A DNA stretch of 64,000 nt from Cyrtodaria siliqua (GCA_037043455.1 JAWPHD010010371.1:1-64000), one strand, 5' to 3'; counted from the first letter of the stretch, positions 23,726-36,275 are shown. Notes: generated by a model from the sequence alone, not told the origin. A program made the numbers and translations.

Positions 23726-23900
23726 AAGAAATAAAATATTTCCAGCGGGTTTATATTGTGCGAGATCAAAACCTGGTTACTGAGACTTGAAACACATCGA
23801 AACCGCGGGCCGTAGGTCCTTGGTGTCGATGGTTTTCAAGTCACGCCCACCAAGTTTTTATCTGGGACAATATAAACCCGATGGAAATATTTTATTTCTT
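23726..23900. mobile_element. Foldback element with arms of about 70 bp
   Basis: AAGAAATAAAATATTTCC at 23726 mirrors GGAAATATTTTATTTCTT ending at 23900. Next inward, GCGGGTTTATATTGT mirrors ACAATATAAACCCGAT. The loop carries 'ccgcgggccgtaggtccttgg'. Confidence 0.78.
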
Positions 23901-24263
23901 AAATACATACTTCTGTGTCCATATATGCACTAAATAACAATGCTGAAAACCGACGAACGATGCCATGCTTTTGATGGTGATTACATAGTTTATACTTACC
24001 ATTAAATACACACACAAACACACATACATGCGAATAATAAGAGCCATTACATGAATGCAAACTAAAAATAACAATGTATCGATAAAAACGAACTACCTTG
24101 GTGTGTTGTGTTTTACTCCGACACTAAAGATATATTAACCGACAAACTAAGCACGGTTTACCAAAGCATGACATATAAATGAGCATAAAGGTATAAACAC
24201 CATATAATTACTCAGTATTATGTTTACCAGTTATTGGTAGTGCGTAATGCGTACATATCTGTA

Positions 24264-24283
24264 TATATATATATATATATATG
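24264..24283. repeat. (TA)n microsatellite
   Basis: About ten TA repeats. Confidence 0.9.
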
Positions 24284-24984
24284 AATATTGTTATTCGCAT
24301 TTAGATTAGATTATAATACGATATTCGACCCATGACATTCCGCCATAACACATTAAACAAAGAGTCATTGTTTAAAACCAATGCTATACGACCGTACGAA
24401 GAAGGTCGAAACATGCTTAATCGACCGACAGACACGTTATAAAGAAATGTCGTGGGGTTGACGCAAAACTATTCCACCGTGTTCTTAATTTATGAATAGT
24501 TACACTTCTTTCGTATTTACCCCTCGTTTTGTAAAGAATAAAATATTCCAAAACATAATCATAATATAAGTTCGCTCTGCAGATTTCATTATTATATTTC
24601 GTATAAAGTTCTGTAATTTCAATTCCGCTATGTACACAGCAGCTTATCAACACACATTTTAATGACAGATGTCGTATAATACATGGTGCACACTGTGCTG
24701 TGCATACATACCCACAGTTTCCTATTAGTATCACATATCCCTATTCATTAAACTCCGTTACAAATATGAACGTAAATTTATATACTATATTTCATATTTA
24801 GTTCACGGCAGATTAGTTTACGTTTGATTTTTAAATACGATTAAGAAGGTTGAAGCGATCTGCTCCAGACAGGTATGCCCTTTCCTTTCTAGGATTTAAA
24901 TTGCTGGCAAGATTTTGTCTACAAATAAAATTTATTTTTATTATAATACGGGAATAGAATGAATGTAAAAAAATACAACTAAAG

Positions 24985-25112
24985 TTTGACTATCGATCCT
25001 TGATCTTGGCTATATGTCCTTGGCCTAGACTAGATGTCATGTGTATTGACTATATGTCATTGACCCTGCCTATATGTCATTGACTTTGACTATATGCCAT
25101 TGACCTTGTAAT
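24985..25112. repeat. Degenerate tandem repeat, units of about 20-24 bp
   Basis: The words GACTATATGTCATTGAC and its variants recur about six times ('ggctatatgtccttggcc', 'gcctatatgtcattgac', 'gactatatgccattgac'). Confidence 0.75.
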
Positions 25113-25194
25113 TTTCGAGTCGGTGCAGTGCGATTTTGCTTCTTTATAACACAGGAAAGTAGATGCCAATATCAAAAATAAGTGTGACCATACG

Positions 25195-25575
25195 TGTGCA
25201 CATGTACGTATATAAATCATGAATACATATGTATGCATAGTAAACATGACTATTATATTTATGTATAATATCTGGGATGATAATTAAAGCCCTGATAATA
25301 TCCATGACTATATATAACTATATATGTACGTATATGAAAAATGTTTTAACATGTACGTATATGAACCATGAATACATGTATTTCATAAATCATGATTATA
25401 CATGGTGTTACATGTACGTATATAATTCATCAGTATACTTAACTATGAGGTTGAAATCGTATATAACGTGTTTCATGTCTGCCTATATATATAAATCATG
25501 AGTTTACATGTACGTAAACAAATCATGGCTTTACATGTACGTATACAAATCACGAGTTTACATGTACTTAAACAA
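25195..25575. repeat. Degenerate tandem repeat of 'catgtacgtata' units
   Basis: Units of about 30-45 bp contain ACATGTACGTATATAA and AATCATGA. Related units reappear at about 27945-28000, on the far side of the 25585-27057 element. Confidence 0.7.
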
Positions 25576-25584
25576 ACCTAGCTA

Positions 25585-27057
25585 TTACGGAATCCTGTTA
25601 GTGCCATCCACTTTTCGACCTGATGGATACACGAAAAGCCGAAAGTTAGTACTAAATTTCGACTTTTCGCTCTGAAGATTTCACACGACAACTAGAAAAC
25701 TTGAAGTTTTAGCTCGATAATTATCAAACTCATCTGATAATTATCACGAGAATTATCCGTTAATTTCAACTTTTCGGACTACAATTTACACGAAAAGTCG
25801 ATATTTTTAAATTTTAACTTTTGACTTTTCGCGTGGTAGTGCGAAACCTGTAGTGTTATCTAGTGTTATAAAGTTCACCGGCTAAATAATGCCACGGTGG
25901 GGAGGTAAACATTACACTTTCACCGATATCAAGTTCCAAGGTATTAAACCACTAATTATTTTCCCCATTGACACCAATTTTAAAATGTCACCTATTAATG
26001 AATTGCTGCAACTTCAACTCAAGTATGAATAATGCAGCAGTGTAATTTTCATATAGAAAACTGATTTTCCGCTTGAAAATCACCAGAAAAGGTGGGATCA
26101 CAAGACATGTAAGAAAGTTCTTGTTTATTTACTAAACAGGTCATGGGTACAGCTGTTTGCATTGCTAGTTACTAACAGTGTGAGCATGGAGTCAAAATTT
26201 CGAAAATGTTCATCAGTGATCCAGTAAAACCTATCAATACGCTTCTTATACATACGACAACAACATCGAATAGAAATGGGCAGTTTTCCCCTACTTATAA
26301 TGCCCATTTCCATAAAAAAAGAGGGATTTTTTTTTTATAGGAACTACATTCGACTACACCTCGGAGGTTAACATGTAATTGGTAGTGGTAAACCTCCAAC
26401 GTAGATCGTAGTCTCTTAAACAACAAGAGCTAGAGGTTTAATATTATGCATATACCATTAACTTAAGGTCCTCTACCAACTTTGTTCAAATGGCGACCCT
26501 GGGGTCAAATCTGACTCCGCCCCGGAGGTCACAGTGATACATACTTTTAGAAATCTACTTCCCTGGAAACTCTGAAACAAAATGAGCTAGAGGTTTAATA
26601 CTTTGTGTTTACCATAATTATCCTCTATCAAGTTTGTTCATATGGAGACCATGGGGTCATACATTTTGTCCCACCCCGGGTATCACATGTTTTACAGATG
26701 TATGTAGGGAAAAACCCTAACAAATGTTCTTCTCTAAAACAGCAGTTACACACTGAGTATGAACAGACGGATAAATCATCCTACTGAAATTTTATCCAAC
26801 CACGAAAAGTTGAAACTTAATATTAAAAGTTCTACTTTTCGCGCTTATAGTTCACAGGTTCAGAGCGAAAAGTTGAAACTATAGTTGATAATTATCAGAT
26901 GAGTTTGATAATTATCGTGATAATTAATTATCGCGCAAAAACTTTCTAGTTGTGGTGTGAAATCTTCAGTGCGAAAAGTCGAAATTTTAGTACTAAATTT
27001 CGACTTTTCGTGTGAACATCAGGTCGAAAAGTTGATGGCACTAACAGGATTCCGTAA
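25585..27057. mobile_element. 1.47-kb element with long terminal inverted repeats of about 250 bp
   Basis: The ends are TTACGGAATCCTGTTAGTG (25585) and CACTAACAGGATTCCGTAA (27057), exact reverse complements. Inverted similarity continues for about 250 bp, including TTTCGACCTGATG, TTTAGTACTAAATTTCGAC and 'tgataattatc' words. The repeats are dense in ACTTTTCG and CGAAAAGT. The interior (25860-26790) encodes no transposase that I can find and carries a core-type repeat (26390-26720, 'cctctaccaactttgttcaa'). A TA or TTA target site is possible but not provable here. Confidence 0.78.
26390..26720 (+). repeat. Tandem-core repeat, two units of about 160 bp
   Basis: 'gagctagaggtttaatact' and 'cctctatcaagtttgttca' recur in two tandem units, followed by 'ggggtca' words. 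The same unit type is at 37780-38110. Confidence 0.6.
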
Positions 27058-28003
27058 ACTATCGATCGGAACTGCCTCAAGCATTTTCTTCTTCAAAATT
27101 ATTATTTCCGATGATCTACGGAAATAAGCGAGTTTGTACGATTGCATAACTATGAAGCATATAACGTGTATCATGCCTATATATACTAAACCAAAATGCT
27201 AAGTATCAACCTAAGAATACGTCAATAATATTCTCATTGTTTTGTGTATTTTGTGCTTGATTAGAGATACGGTTAAACTGCAAAATAATGAGTGTAAATC
27301 GTCTACTCTGATTGCATGAACATATTTTAAAACTTTTAAGTCAATGTGTTTTCTTAGAAATAAGTTATAACACTTGTACAACTGGGTATATAGTATTTTT
27401 ATTAAGAACTTCGAATTAGTGAAGCTTTCGATGTTCCTAATTCTAAAATATGCCAGTTAAAATTATTTTGACATCATGTTTTACTAGCATTACCACTACA
27501 AATGCGTTTGCAAAAGAAATTTTCGAAATATTTAATGTTAACGCTGAATTACAGTTACTTGAATTTCAAACAATATTCAATTTAAAGGGAGGTAATTTAA
27601 GATTATCGATATTTCATTTTTTTATAGACGGATAATCTGTGATAAAGGGGTCAAATTTTTATGTTTTTTTCTATTATTTCATACCAATTTTAAGAATTTT
27701 ATATCTTTAAGCGATCTTTGACTCATGTTATGTGTTTTATCAGCACATTTCATGTTTTCATATAAAGGGAGGGTAACTCTCAAAAGATGTAACAATTTAA
27801 ACAAAAAATAAATGTTTTACAAACTATTGGTCGAAACACAATACTTATCTTTTCTAAAATATCTTTTCGGAAAGGTATTTAAAATCGAAAAGATATTTAA
27901 AATAAGAAAGTTAGTTAATTAACAATTGTGTTCAGTGTATGTATGCATATAATTCATGACTATGCATGCACGTCTATAAATCGTGACTATACGTGCACAT
28001 ATA

Positions 28004-28413
28004 TACTCGGTAAAAGAAGTTTTGGACCAGGGTATATAAAGTCATATAAAACTAAAACTAGTGGACATAATTTAGGTATCTTTTTTTAGTAACCAAGGTC
28101 TACCCTACCCGGTTAATTTGGTACCAGAAACATTAAATTCCAAAGAAGATTTGATTTTAGAAAAATATCGCTAACACACAAAGGGTCTGTAAAAAATGTT
28201 GCAAAGTCCATTAAAAGTAACAGTTACGGACACATTCGAGTAACCAATAAAGAAATTCTTATTTTTTCGCAAACTTTCATTGTAAACGATAATTATTGTT
28301 GATTGTTGATCTATTGTGAATTATCAACTGAGGGTTGTGGTCGAATGTCAAGGTTCAGCGATCATTGTACGGGTTCGAACACTGCTATGGTCCAAAACTT
28401 TTTTTACAGAGTA
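28004..28413. mobile_element. MITE M1, copy 1 (TIR about 28 bp)
   Basis: The left end TACTCGGTAAAAGAAGTTTT and right end AAAACTTTTTTTACAGAGTA are near-complementary inverted repeats, both bordered by TATA, as expected of a TA-targeting (Tc1/mariner-type) MITE. The interior 'ggtctaccctacccggtta' and 'gcaaagtccattaaaagtaa' is shared with copy 2 at 32599-32993. It encodes nothing. Confidence 0.82.
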
Positions 28414-28700
28414 TATAACACACAGCTACGGTCGCGGATTTCTTTTTTTATCGGCTTCTAGACTTAAAAATGTTAAAGCTAAACAATGCGTTCGCGGGTG
28501 GTAACGCGGGTGCTCACTAAACAGCTTAGCGTTTCTTTCTATTAGCTCTACTTTATATAAGCTCTACAGTGTATTTTAAATAGCGACCAGTAAGATATAG
28601 ACCTGGGAGTATCGCTGATTCCGCTCGATATCAACTAAATAAATAAATAAAACGTTTTATTAGTATTTACAAGTGGCCTGTGAAATATGTTTTTGTTGTC

Positions 28701-29075
28701 AGGAGGAGAAGAAGAAGAAGAAGAAGAAGAAGAAGAAGAAGAAGAAGAGTTTCAAACTACTCGATCTCAACGAACTACAGTAGTTACCATACGTGTATAA
28801 GCTACCAAGCAATTTACAGTCACCGTTGAAGAAGAAGCAGTCACACACGTTTCAGTAACTATTGTAGACGAATCCACTGAAGTCCATCACGCAATGTAAA
28901 GAACGCTGCCCAGTCAACCGACACTTTTCTCCCTGTGTAAATGGCATATTGGGATTTATGAAGGTACAGTAACTGTTGAAAACAAAACCATCATAAAATG
29001 TACACTTACTGATGCAGACGAAGCGATCGCACCAATTTACACTAAATATTGCAGACAAAGCTATCACTCAAGGAT
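28701..29075 (+). repeat. (GAA)n followed by a degenerate repeat of about 31 bp with a broken open frame
   Basis: 28701-28749 is (GAA)n. Then degenerate copies of TACAGTAACTGTTG-AGACGAAGC occur at about 28815, 28853, 28965, 29002 and 29035. One forward frame from the GAA tract to about 29100 is interrupted by only two TAA codons and reads, in pieces, FQTTRSQRTTVVTIRV, TVTVEEEAVTHVSVTIVDES and GTVTVENKTIIKCTLTDADE. This could be a decayed repetitive coding exon or just a repeat with a lucky frame; I favour the repeat. Confidence 0.45.
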
Positions 29076-29469
29076 ACTTGGTAATTTACTTTACTTTCGT
29101 TTAGTTTATTGCAGATCACATTTAAAGCTTACTTTTTTCTGTGTCACTCATTAGGCGAAGTAGTTTATTTTTATATATATACTTAATGCTCTTATAGCTT
29201 AAATCAGCTTGATTCTTTTCCCTAGTGTTTCTTTTTTAAATTGCAAATTAACCCCTGTTCTATTTTACTAGGGTTCTTTCAGTAAGAGCACTAGAACTCA
29301 ATAAGTATGTTTTCTGTATTTTATGGATGAAGATTACATATACATTATCTATAATTAAGCCATACAATGACCTTATATTGCGTTTATTGAACGAGATTTC
29401 AATGATATCATTTAATTAGCATTTGGGCTCATCGAGTTCGATCTGTGTGACTTTAAAGTAGATTACCGC

Positions 29470-30030
29470 TTAAGCTGATGCTAGGGGGACGTGAAATGTT
29501 TGTCATTTTGTTACCTCTAATAGACAAACTAAATAAAAGCGAGTTTTCTCTTTTGCTTGTGGTTGTTGCTTCCAAGGCATCCCCATTCGCGACTGTACGA
29601 ATCTGTAGTTACTGGTCCTTTGTGATGTTCAGTCCCAATTGTTGTGGCTTTGAAGCAGAATACCGCTTTAGCCTCGGTCACCCGGCCCGCTTCTGATTTC
29701 TTCGTTACGCTATGTGTCACGGATCCAGAACCAGGTAAGACATATGCATGATACGGTCCAGCTGGCCGAGACTAAATACTGCTTATGCCGGGACACCGGT
29801 GCTAGTGGACGTGCGAGGTTTTGCGGCTTTTATTACCGACTCAATACATCCGAGTATGCTTGTTTTCTCTCTTTCAAGGGATCCCTTATTCAATAATGTT
29901 AAAATTCACACTAGCGTTTGTTGTATTGTTGTGTGACGGCTGTGAAGTGTCACCCCGACGACGCATCAGTAGTGTTTCTGACCCTTTGGGATCATCGAGC
30001 ACAATCTTCGTGGTTTTGAAGTATAATTTG
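29470..30030 (+). repeat. Dispersed repeat D2, diverged copy
   Basis: 'gttgttgcttccaaggcatc', 'ttcacactagcgtttgttgt' and 'accctttgggatcatcgagc' recur at 30740, 40830, 41560, 43210 and 52480. The short frames here (29478-30114) are repeat by-products. Confidence 0.6.
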
Positions 30031-30120
30031 TATTTTTTTCATTGCAGAGATGTTGAGATTTTATCTTATTTTCAATTGGTGGTAGCAGTTGTGTTACTCG
30101 GTTTTTATCGTTAGGTTCTG

Positions 30121-31360
30121 TAGTAAAATAAAAATCTTTGGCCGAGTAAAAAGACGATAATTTTCAAGATTTCTATTTTTGAAAGATATTTATATTAAAT
30201 CAGTTTGCATGAATGTTCATGCAGTTTTTAAACTCATACAAGCGACAGTCAAACACCGATTTCTTTGCCGTAAATTACGGCTAAATAAAGCGCATTCCAA
30301 CCACAATCGTGGCTAAGCGTCTGATCTACGTTCTATAAAAAGATATACATGTATTAGGATTTCTCTCAGTATTGTATACATAATGCAGACGCGTCACCTA
30401 CATAAAGGAAGTAAGGTGGTGGGATATCTTTAAACTGTGAAAATGGCTATGCCTATAAAACAAGCAAGTAAACATAATGACGGACTTCTACAGTCGTTTA
30501 TATTTAAACGCTGTGTAGCAGTCTATAATATTAACAGCAAACTTGGTTGAACCTCAAGAACAAAGACCGAGTTTATGACTTACCAGAATGTATTAGCTAT
30601 GTCTTATTTCTGGTCACTGATTGATTTTTTTTTTGATGATGCTCTATCAAAATTATGAATACAACCGAGTCAGATATTTGTCTCTCGAATGTGTGTTCAA
30701 TGCTTCTAAATGGTTGTAAAAGGTCACACCGTTCGTGTTATTACTTACTGGTCCTTTGGGATCGAACCCAATCTTTGTAGCGTCAATGTTTTTCTTATAC
30801 TAAATTGTTTTGTTTGTGATGGCACGCAGATTTCACATTTAATCACTGTTTACAAATATCGCTAATTCAAATTTCGCATTCTTGTCGATATTTAAAAATG
30901 AAATTACCGATATCGATGATTACATTAACGAAATAGAAAATACATTCTTTTATATCGAACATTAATTACTGATATCAACAACTAAATAAACATTGCCAAA
31001 CATTGAATCCTGGTTATTTAAAAATAATTAGTGCCATCGATAGTTTGTCCGCGATACCGGATAAATAGTGCTTACATTTGAGAAAAAACATGCTTGTCGT
31101 AGTCCCCACACCACTCCCCGCCAACCTTCTGCAAGTTTCAGTATTGTCCTTACTTTAACATCAAAGTCTTTAAGCAAAAAAGTGACTTTGAAGGAACGTT
31201 TCACTACGTCAATAGCTTGATTTTTAAGGGAAAATCCAAAAATGATGATATTTTTAAAACTTTAAACAGTTTTTTTATACTGACAATTTCTTATTTTGAA
31301 ATCTAAAAATAAATTCATTATAAATCTTTTGAATGTATTCTCATCAAAATCTGGGCTGAT
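30121..31360. other. No gene recognised
   Basis: AT-rich sequence. A small D2 fragment (30740-30780, 'actggtcctttgggatcga') is the only recognisable repeat. Confidence 0.4.
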
Positions 31361-31362
31361 AA

Positions 31363-31745
31363 TTAAACAATACATGCATATGTTTGATGACTAAAACAAT
31401 AAACACACGGTGGTATGCGTAAGCGCTTTAAGAAAAGAAAAAATGAGTTATATTTCCTTCCCAATTGGATTTTTTACCGATTTATTAAGCGTTATTTGGA
31501 ATAAAATTAAACCATTAGAAAGGTTATTTATTTGGCTTTCTAACCATGCATCTTATTTAAATATGTATTAAACAATCAATGTTGGATGACCTAACAATAA
31601 ACACATGGTGATGCGCGAAAACGCTTTAAGAAAAGAAAAAATGCGATACATTTCCGTTCCAACTCGAGATTTTGCCTATTTATTTAACCGTTATTTGGAA
31701 TAAAATTACTCCATTAGAAAGGTTATTTATTTGGCTTTCTGGGAA
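31363..31745. repeat. Two tandem diverged copies, about 190 bp each
   Basis: 'cgctttaagaaaagaaaaaa', 'cgttatttggaataaaatta' and 'ccattagaaaggttatttat' occur in both 31363-31556 and 31567-31745 in the same order. Confidence 0.75.
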
Positions 31746-32149
31746 TGCAAAATATGTAAAAAAAAAAGTCAGTAAAACAAGGATATATAATGTCTGTTTG
31801 CAATGTAGACGGGTGTATCGTACATCGAGGCCTCTCGCATACCACCACGATAAGCGCAGTAAAAATCGATAATGCAGCGTATAATCGATAAAATTACCTG
31901 AACGACAAGTGTTTTCAGTTGAATACAGTGTTTGTACTGTCGTGTCATATCCCCGTCATATAAATCAATGACATTTTGAGAGAGGAGTTAGAAGGAAAAG
32001 GTAAGGTGCCACGTGATATTTTTGCTTCTTCATTGGTTTATATAGGAAGTTTCCGATCTGTTTGTTATTAGGTCTGTAGTTTAACCAAAGCTTCCATGCG
32101 TTGATTATCATGGGTTTTAAAACTAACAGGTCTAGTTGATAACCTCTAC

Positions 32150-33270
32150 GAACAATTTATCAGACACCTGACCCTGAGGCATTGCGAATATAACATACCT
32201 TATAAGCCGACTACTTCGGAATCCCGACTCTGAAGCCTGGTATATGTATATGACCTTTAAAACAGTCTTGTTCAGAAACCTGACCTTGAGGCCAGCGGAT
32301 ATATATGCCCTTATAATCGGCCTCGTTCATAAACCTGAACCTGAGGCCTGGTGGACATATGGTATCTTATAAACCGACTTTTTCAAACGTCCGACCGTGA
32401 GGCCTGAGTGATATATTGTACCTTCTAAGCCGTCTTCTTCAGACACCTGAGGCCCTTCTTAAAAAATCTGACCACACGGCTTATCTGGATAACAAAACCC
32501 CATCTTGTTCATACATCTGACTGTGACGCTTCTCGAATATAGCAGACTTTTAAAACCGTCTTATTCATAGACCAGACCCCTAAGGCCTGGCGGATATATA
32601 CTCGGTAAAACAAGTTTTGGACCAGGGTATATAAAGTCATATAAAAATAAAACTAGTGGACAGAATTTAAGTATCTTTTTTTAGTAACCAAGGTCTACCC
32701 TATTAATTTGGTACCAGAAACATTAAATTCCAAACAAGATTTAATTTTAAAAAAATATCGCGAACACACAAAGGGTCTGTAAAAAATGTTGCAAAGTCCA
32801 TACAAAGTAACAGTTACGGACACATTCGAGTAACCAATAAAAATATTATTATTTTTTTCGCAAACTTTCACTGTAAACGATAATTATTGTTGATTGTTGA
32901 TCTAGTGTGAATTATCAACTGAGATAATAAGGGTTATGGTCGAATGTCATGGTTCAGCGAACCCATGGTCCAAAACATTTTTTTACAGATGTATACATAT
33001 TTTATAAACTGACTAACCTGGATATAGTATACCATAGAAGCCATTTCTCCAGAAGTCTGACTATAAGGCCTGACGGATATAATAAACATAAAAAGCCATC
33101 TTCTTTCCAAGCATCGCACTAAGACATAACGGATAAAACTTACATTTAAATCCACCTTCTTCTTCAAAAAAATACAACACTAACAAGTGGTCTGGTGAAT
33201 ACAGCATATCTTAAAAATCACCTAATTCAGATACATGTACCTGCTCCTGCGATCTGGCAGATTTTAAACG
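32150..33270. repeat. Satellite of about 58-60 bp units, split by MITE copy 2
   Basis: Units carry 'acctgaccttgaggc', 'ggatatat' and 'cttataa-ccg-ctt-ttcag'. They run from 32150 to 32598 and resume at 33000-33270 after the MITE at 32599-32993. Confidence 0.72.
32599..32993. mobile_element. MITE M1, copy 2, inserted in a satellite
   Basis: The left end TACTCGGTAAAACAAGTTTT, the interior and the right end AAAACATTTTTTTACAGATG match copy 1 at 28004. The satellite on both sides shows it landed at a TATA in a 'ggatata' unit. Confidence 0.82.
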
Positions 33271-33396
33271 GACCATATAAACGGACTTTATATCATTAAT
33301 ATTGAACATGGTTTAACATTTTGGATAATAGTTACCAAAACTGCATAATAAATCAAAGTACTGCGTACTGAATGGCGAAAACATTAGAAAGCAAGT

Positions 33397-34030
33397 GGTT
33401 TTGTACGGTGACCGGTTGGGGCCAGATACAATGCCGCATTGTCGCCGGTGGGCACCCGACAATGCAACATCGCGACATTGTGATACGACAATGCAACATT
33501 GCGATATGACAACTCGACATTGCGATACGACAGCGCGATCAAATTGTCGCGATGTCATATCGCAATGTCACGATGTCGTATCGCATTGTTGTTTTGTTGC
33601 CTTGTCGAGTGTCGCAACGTCGCCCACGACAATTCGACATGATGTCGCATTGTCGTAATGTCGCTCACGACAATGCGACATTCCTTAAATTGTTGTAATG
33701 TCGCCAACGACATTGCGATATTCTTTCAATTGTCGTAATGTCACCAACGACATCGCGACATCACGATAATTGAAAGAATGTCGCGTTGTTGTTGGCAACA
33801 TTACGACAATTGAAAGAATGTCGCGTTGTCGTGGGCGACATTACGACAATGCGACATACTGTCGCGTTGTCTTGGGCGAAAATGTCAATTATGTCGTGAT
33901 GTCGTATCGCAATATCGCGTTGTCGTATCGCAATGTCGAGTTGTCGTATTCCAATGTCGCATTGTCGTATCGCAATGTTGCATTGTCGCGACAATGCGAC
34001 ATTGTATCTGGCCCCAACCGGACACCGTAG
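33397..34030. mobile_element. Foldback element with CGACA/TGTCG arrays
   Basis: The ends are TACGGTGACCGGTTGGGGCC (33398) and GGCCCCAACCGGACACCGTA (34030), reverse complements but for one base. Inside, both arms are arrays of short words (TGCGACATTGTCGTA and variants) that form many nested hairpins, with CTTTCAATTGTCGTAATGTC near the centre and its complement. The right terminus also occurs at 23563-23590 beside the giant palindrome, so the two belong to one family. Frames on both strands are artefacts of the array. Confidence 0.78.
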
Positions 34031-34242
34031 TTTTGAGCTGTTCCTATAGTTAAGATGAAGATTGTATGAACTTTTATGATTGTTATTGGCGAAGTGATTC
34101 TTGTTAAATGTTATAGATCTCTCAAGCCGAGGCGTCCTTATCCACTGAGCAAGAGGCCGCCGAATCCTCACCTGAAGTTCATGAGTAAGGGTTGTAGGAA
34201 GTGGCAAGTTATTGCTTGAGATAGATGATTAAAATCTTTTGA

Positions 34243-34490
34243 ATTTTCGGCTGACCTGATTTTTACTTAGTAGACATCAAGAGCAAGATTCCTGTAAAGT
34301 GTCGTGAAAATCCATCAAGTATTTTCAGAGTAATAATTACAAGTTATTCCTATATAACTCTAAGTAAACGAAGATGGCCGCTGGTGGCCATGTTTGACAT
34401 CGAATCGAAATGAATTTTGTGTAGGACCAACTACATGACATGCCAGTCATTTTAGTAAAGGTTCAAAAGCAATATTACTTATGGTTTTTG
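34243..34490 (-). repeat. Inverted fragment of the 320-bp core unit of element C
   Basis: 'gaagatggccgctggtggcc', 'atttgacatcgaatcgaaat'-like text and 'ctacatgacatgccagtcat' read, on the minus strand, like the core unit at 2880-3160. No ends are present. Confidence 0.6.
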
Positions 34491-34499
34491 ATACTGAAT

Positions 34500-35930
34500 A
34501 TTTCGTCTTTTACCTTTATTTTATTTATAATTAATTAATAATACACATGCGATTAAAATCAAACAATAAGGTTCTATATTCCATTATTGTCCTTCGATTT
34601 ATCCATTGCATCGTATAACAAACACAATATTTTTTAAGGATCGCGTCGCAAATCACGTCAAAAACCGCACCGGGTCCCGCAAATTAAACCATCCAAAACA
34701 GGTGCGTGTTCCCGTTGTTATTTAGGGTAGACGGAAAAGGGGAATTGCTTATTTAGCCGCTAGCCTGCTGAGCAATAGTCATGATCATCTGCTTTTTCCA
34801 AATACAAATATAACAAGCGTCGCAAAAAACCCCAGACAAATCGGCGGACTGAGATACTGCGTTCAGTAAAATAGTTATGGTCTTGAAAAATATGATAACA
34901 TCCGCGTGGTGCGCTAAAACGTTGTATCCGGTCTATGAGCATAGCATACGGTTGAAACCGGTAATACATGACGGGCAAAAGAACACGTCGATAGATAAGT
35001 CATCATGTGCTGCATCCTTTGCGATTCAATCCCCACCCCGCTCTAAAATGGCCAAGATCGCAACTTAAATACCATAATTACAATAAACTCTATTCGACGT
35101 AGCGAGATGTTATACTATTTAATTTAAAATGTTTAGTTGTTTGTTTGTATGGTCACAGACATATTTGTTATTAGGTCTGTGGTATGGTGTTTTACGTCGT
35201 TTTCAACACATGTAAGGTTATATATGATTGTCGATTTTCTTGTGGTGGAGGCAGACCACCCACTTTTCTTGGGTAGAACCAGTACTGTTCCTGGGTAGAA
35301 CCAGTACTGTACACTGTTTAAAAGGACACATCTTTCCCCCAGAAAATTGTGAATTACCGAAAAAGTTGTTGCTGCCGACACCATTAGCCAGTTAAATAAT
35401 TTGGAAGAAAACAACCCGTTAAAATGATGCTTGCCAAGCTGAAATTTAGCTTGTTAAAACCATATGATTAGTAATAAACGATAACCAACTTATCTAACAC
35501 ATAAGGAACATCAAACACGTTGACCATGGCGGTGTTTTAGAGAAATCAAGGGAGGTTGTGTGTAAAATAAAGACCTTTCCAACGGGTTGGGAGAACGGAG
35601 TCGCATTGGGGATTTCATTGGAACCTTTTGTGCGGTAAAAAGGTTTGTTTTAGATACCTTTCTAGGGGAGGGTGAGGGGAGTGATGGAGGATTTACAATG
35701 AAGGACTTTCTGGTGGATAGTTCTCAAAGAAGAAATGTGAGGGTACCATGCCATGATAGGTCTCGATGATGTACTTTTAGTGGAGGTCACTGGGCCTGTG
35801 GATAAGGATACTAATTATGAGATGTGGGACATTTATAACATGAGTTTTTGACATCGGGTTAACTGGGGGGTTAAACGGATATATCCTGGAAGTATTACGT
35901 GTGAGTTAACACTTAGCCACGTTGTATTCC
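34500..35930. other. No gene recognised
   Basis: A phrase GGGTAGAACCAGTACTGT is doubled at 35270-35310; it also forms part of the SINE at 50385. The G-rich patch 35590-35830 has an open frame of 60 residues without recognisable features. Confidence 0.4.
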
Positions 35931-35934
35931 CAGA

Positions 35935-36275
35935 CGTCACGAAAACCAGCTTTTAAGAAATATAAACAGATTGGACAGGGAAAGTAGCATTCAAAGAGGA
36001 CAGTCAACCACAAAACACAGAAACGAACACGCAAGCAGACAAACAAGAAGGCAAACGTAATAATAAATGCAAACGACATCACGAACACAAAATGGTTGAC
36101 AATAGGACTACCGCCTTGGAACGGTCAGTGGCAAAGTAGGCCACTGGGGGTTTAAACCGGTTCTAGGATGCACCAAACCTCACACTTACCCTACTGTCAT
36201 CCCATTAAAACAGGACAGTGTAAATAAAGAAATACCCGCCATGATCTAATCTCTAACCATCAAGGAAAATTGTAA
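35935..36275 (+). repeat. Dispersed repeat D1
   Basis: 'gacagggaaagtagcattca', 'accgccttggaacggtcagt' and 'ggtttaaaccggttctagga' match the other D1 copies. Confidence 0.75.

Noticed and set aside
34092..34175. tRNA-like words on the minus strand ('tgctcagtggataagg')
   Set aside because: An A-box-like phrase is present but there is no B box at the right distance.
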